Of a stretch of DNA of 7,035 nucleotides, positions 6,287 through 7,035 are shown piece after piece. The stretch comes from Candidatus Kuenenia stuttgartensis. Lineage in GTDB: Bacteria; Planctomycetota; Planctomycetia; Isosphaerales; Isosphaeraceae. The stretch lies in assembly GCA_945872325.1 (NCBI GenBank), contig CAMBZY010000167.1:1-7035 (forward strand), read 5' to 3'. The position numbers and the translations under genes are program-made. Below the pieces are notes generated by a model that made no database searches, was not told the DNA's origin, and was given only the letters and a program-made list of their open reading frames with translations. Each line of letters opens with the position of its first letter. Position 1 is the first letter of the stretch.

Positions 6287-7035
6287 GTGAACGTTCGATG
6301 GAAGCCCCTTTTGATCTTGAGTGGTTTGTTTGCCTGTACGGCTCTGGCCGGTGTGGCTGTCTGGATTTTTGGATTCGGGCCCGGTTCTGGTGAAAAGCCT
6401 GAAGCGATCCTGGCACAGGCACGTATCGAGCGACAGTCAGGCCAGATGGATCGTGCACTGATCCAGTATCGCCGCGCTCTGCAAGCCTCTGGCGGAACGG
6501 ATCCTGCGATCCACGAAGAAATCGCCTCCATGCACGCCGAGTCTTTGAAAACGGCCACTGCCGATCAAAAGAACGAGCTTCAGCTCAACCGCTTCAGAGC
6601 CCTTGCCGAAGCCGCCCGACTCGACCGCCGCCGTATCGAACCTCGCCGGATCCTTATGCAGGAAGCCCTGGCCGCTGGTGAAGAAGGCGATGCCCTGCGA
6701 TGGGCTGAAGAACTGGTTTCACTTGATCCAAAAGACCTCGATGCCGCTTATCTGATGGCCGAGAAATTTCTCGACCGCAGCGCACAAGACCTCAACAAAG
6801 CTCGCCGCTATATCGACCAGCTTGCCACCGCTCAGCCTGAATCCTGGAGAGTGGCCCTTTTAAAGTCCGAACTGAACAGGGAATCGAACCAGGGCGACGC
6901 CAATGCGGCCACGTTCACCAAAATTCTGAACACACCGGTGGATTCTGCTGCACCACAATCCGAACAAGTTGCCTGGGCTCGCCTGCGATTGATGGTGGTG
7001 GAAGCCAAACCGGCTAAATCGGTTCAAACCGCAGA
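6287..7035 (+). CDS. Membrane-anchored TPR protein, 3' partial
   Basis: The frame is open from GTG 6287 to the window edge (249 codons plus two bases). The N-terminus (MNVRWK) is basic and followed by a hydrophobic stretch at about residues 8-30 (LLILSGLFACTALAGVAVWI), typical of a signal anchor that would place the rest on the outer side of the cytoplasmic membrane. Helical repeats with the TPR spacing follow: about 38-71 (G52, A57, Y61, A64), 117-150 (A136, L143, P148) and 153-186 (A172, I176, L179, P184), separated by a charged helical stretch. TPR domains are protein-interaction scaffolds; no catalytic motif is visible. Cys17 sits in LFAC, a poor lipobox because of Phe at -2, and the hydrophobic run continues past it. 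The specific function is unknown, and the gap of about 600 bases argues against an operon with uvrA. Confidence 0.88.
   Translation, partial: MNVRWKPLLILSGLFACTALAGVAVWIFGFGPGSGEKPEAILAQARIERQSGQMDRALIQYRRALQASGGTDPAIHEEIASMHAESLKTATADQKNELQLNRFRALAEAARLDRRRIEPRRILMQEALAAGEEGDALRWAEELVSLDPKDLDAAYLMAEKFLDRSAQDLNKARRYIDQLATAQPESWRVALLKSELNRESNQGDANAATFTKILNTPVDSAAPQSEQVAWARLRLMVVEAKPAKSVQTA

Noticed and set aside
6326..6337. Lipoprotein signal with Cys17 of the TPR protein
   Set aside because: Phe at -2 is a poor fit to the lipobox and the hydrophobic stretch continues well past the cysteine, which favours a membrane anchor.
6246..6558. Two - strand open frames over the start of the TPR gene
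   Set aside because: They run antisense to a frame with a strong ribosome binding site, signal anchor and TPR pattern, and show no motif of their own.

Overview
The window looks like part of a planctomycete chromosome. The main reason is the first gene, a head-to-tail double UvrA of roughly two thousand residues. From memory, this arrangement is known in the Planctomycetes-Verrucomicrobia-Chlamydiae group (chlamydial UvrA, about 1,800 aa, is also double). Moderately GC-rich codon use, GC-rich CTAG-centred intergenic repeats and an exported TPR protein fit the same picture. Genus or species cannot be assigned from the sequence alone.

Layout, all on the + strand. Bases 1-5682 hold the tandem uvrA gene. 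Its 5' end lies outside the window, and about 150 residues, including the first Walker A, are missing. The visible part contains most of UvrA unit 1, a linker of about 50 residues with an AT-hook-like motif, a complete UvrA unit 2, and a charged C-terminal tail with Asp7 and Lys5 runs. Bases 5683-6286 are a gap of about 600 bases. Its first part carries direct repeats that fold into GC-rich hairpins. Its middle has a separate hairpin followed by a doubtful 31-codon ORF with a good Shine-Dalgarno. Its last 190 bases are the upstream region of the next gene. Bases 6287-7035 are the start of a GTG-initiated, membrane-anchored TPR protein that runs off the window.

UvrA is the damage-recognition ATPase of nucleotide excision repair, working with UvrB and UvrC. 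Normal UvrA is a homodimer, so this protein is most simply read as a covalent single-chain dimer with four ABC ATPase sites. All ATPase motifs visible in the window look intact. The halves are not equivalent, however: unit 2 has lost conserved arginines in a DNA-binding segment and the Gly-Glu of its UvrB-binding domain, while unit 1 has changes in its C-terminal zinc module. These asymmetries are the most interesting content. The downstream TPR gene has no visible functional link to repair and is separated by a long gap, so it is probably an independent transcription unit.
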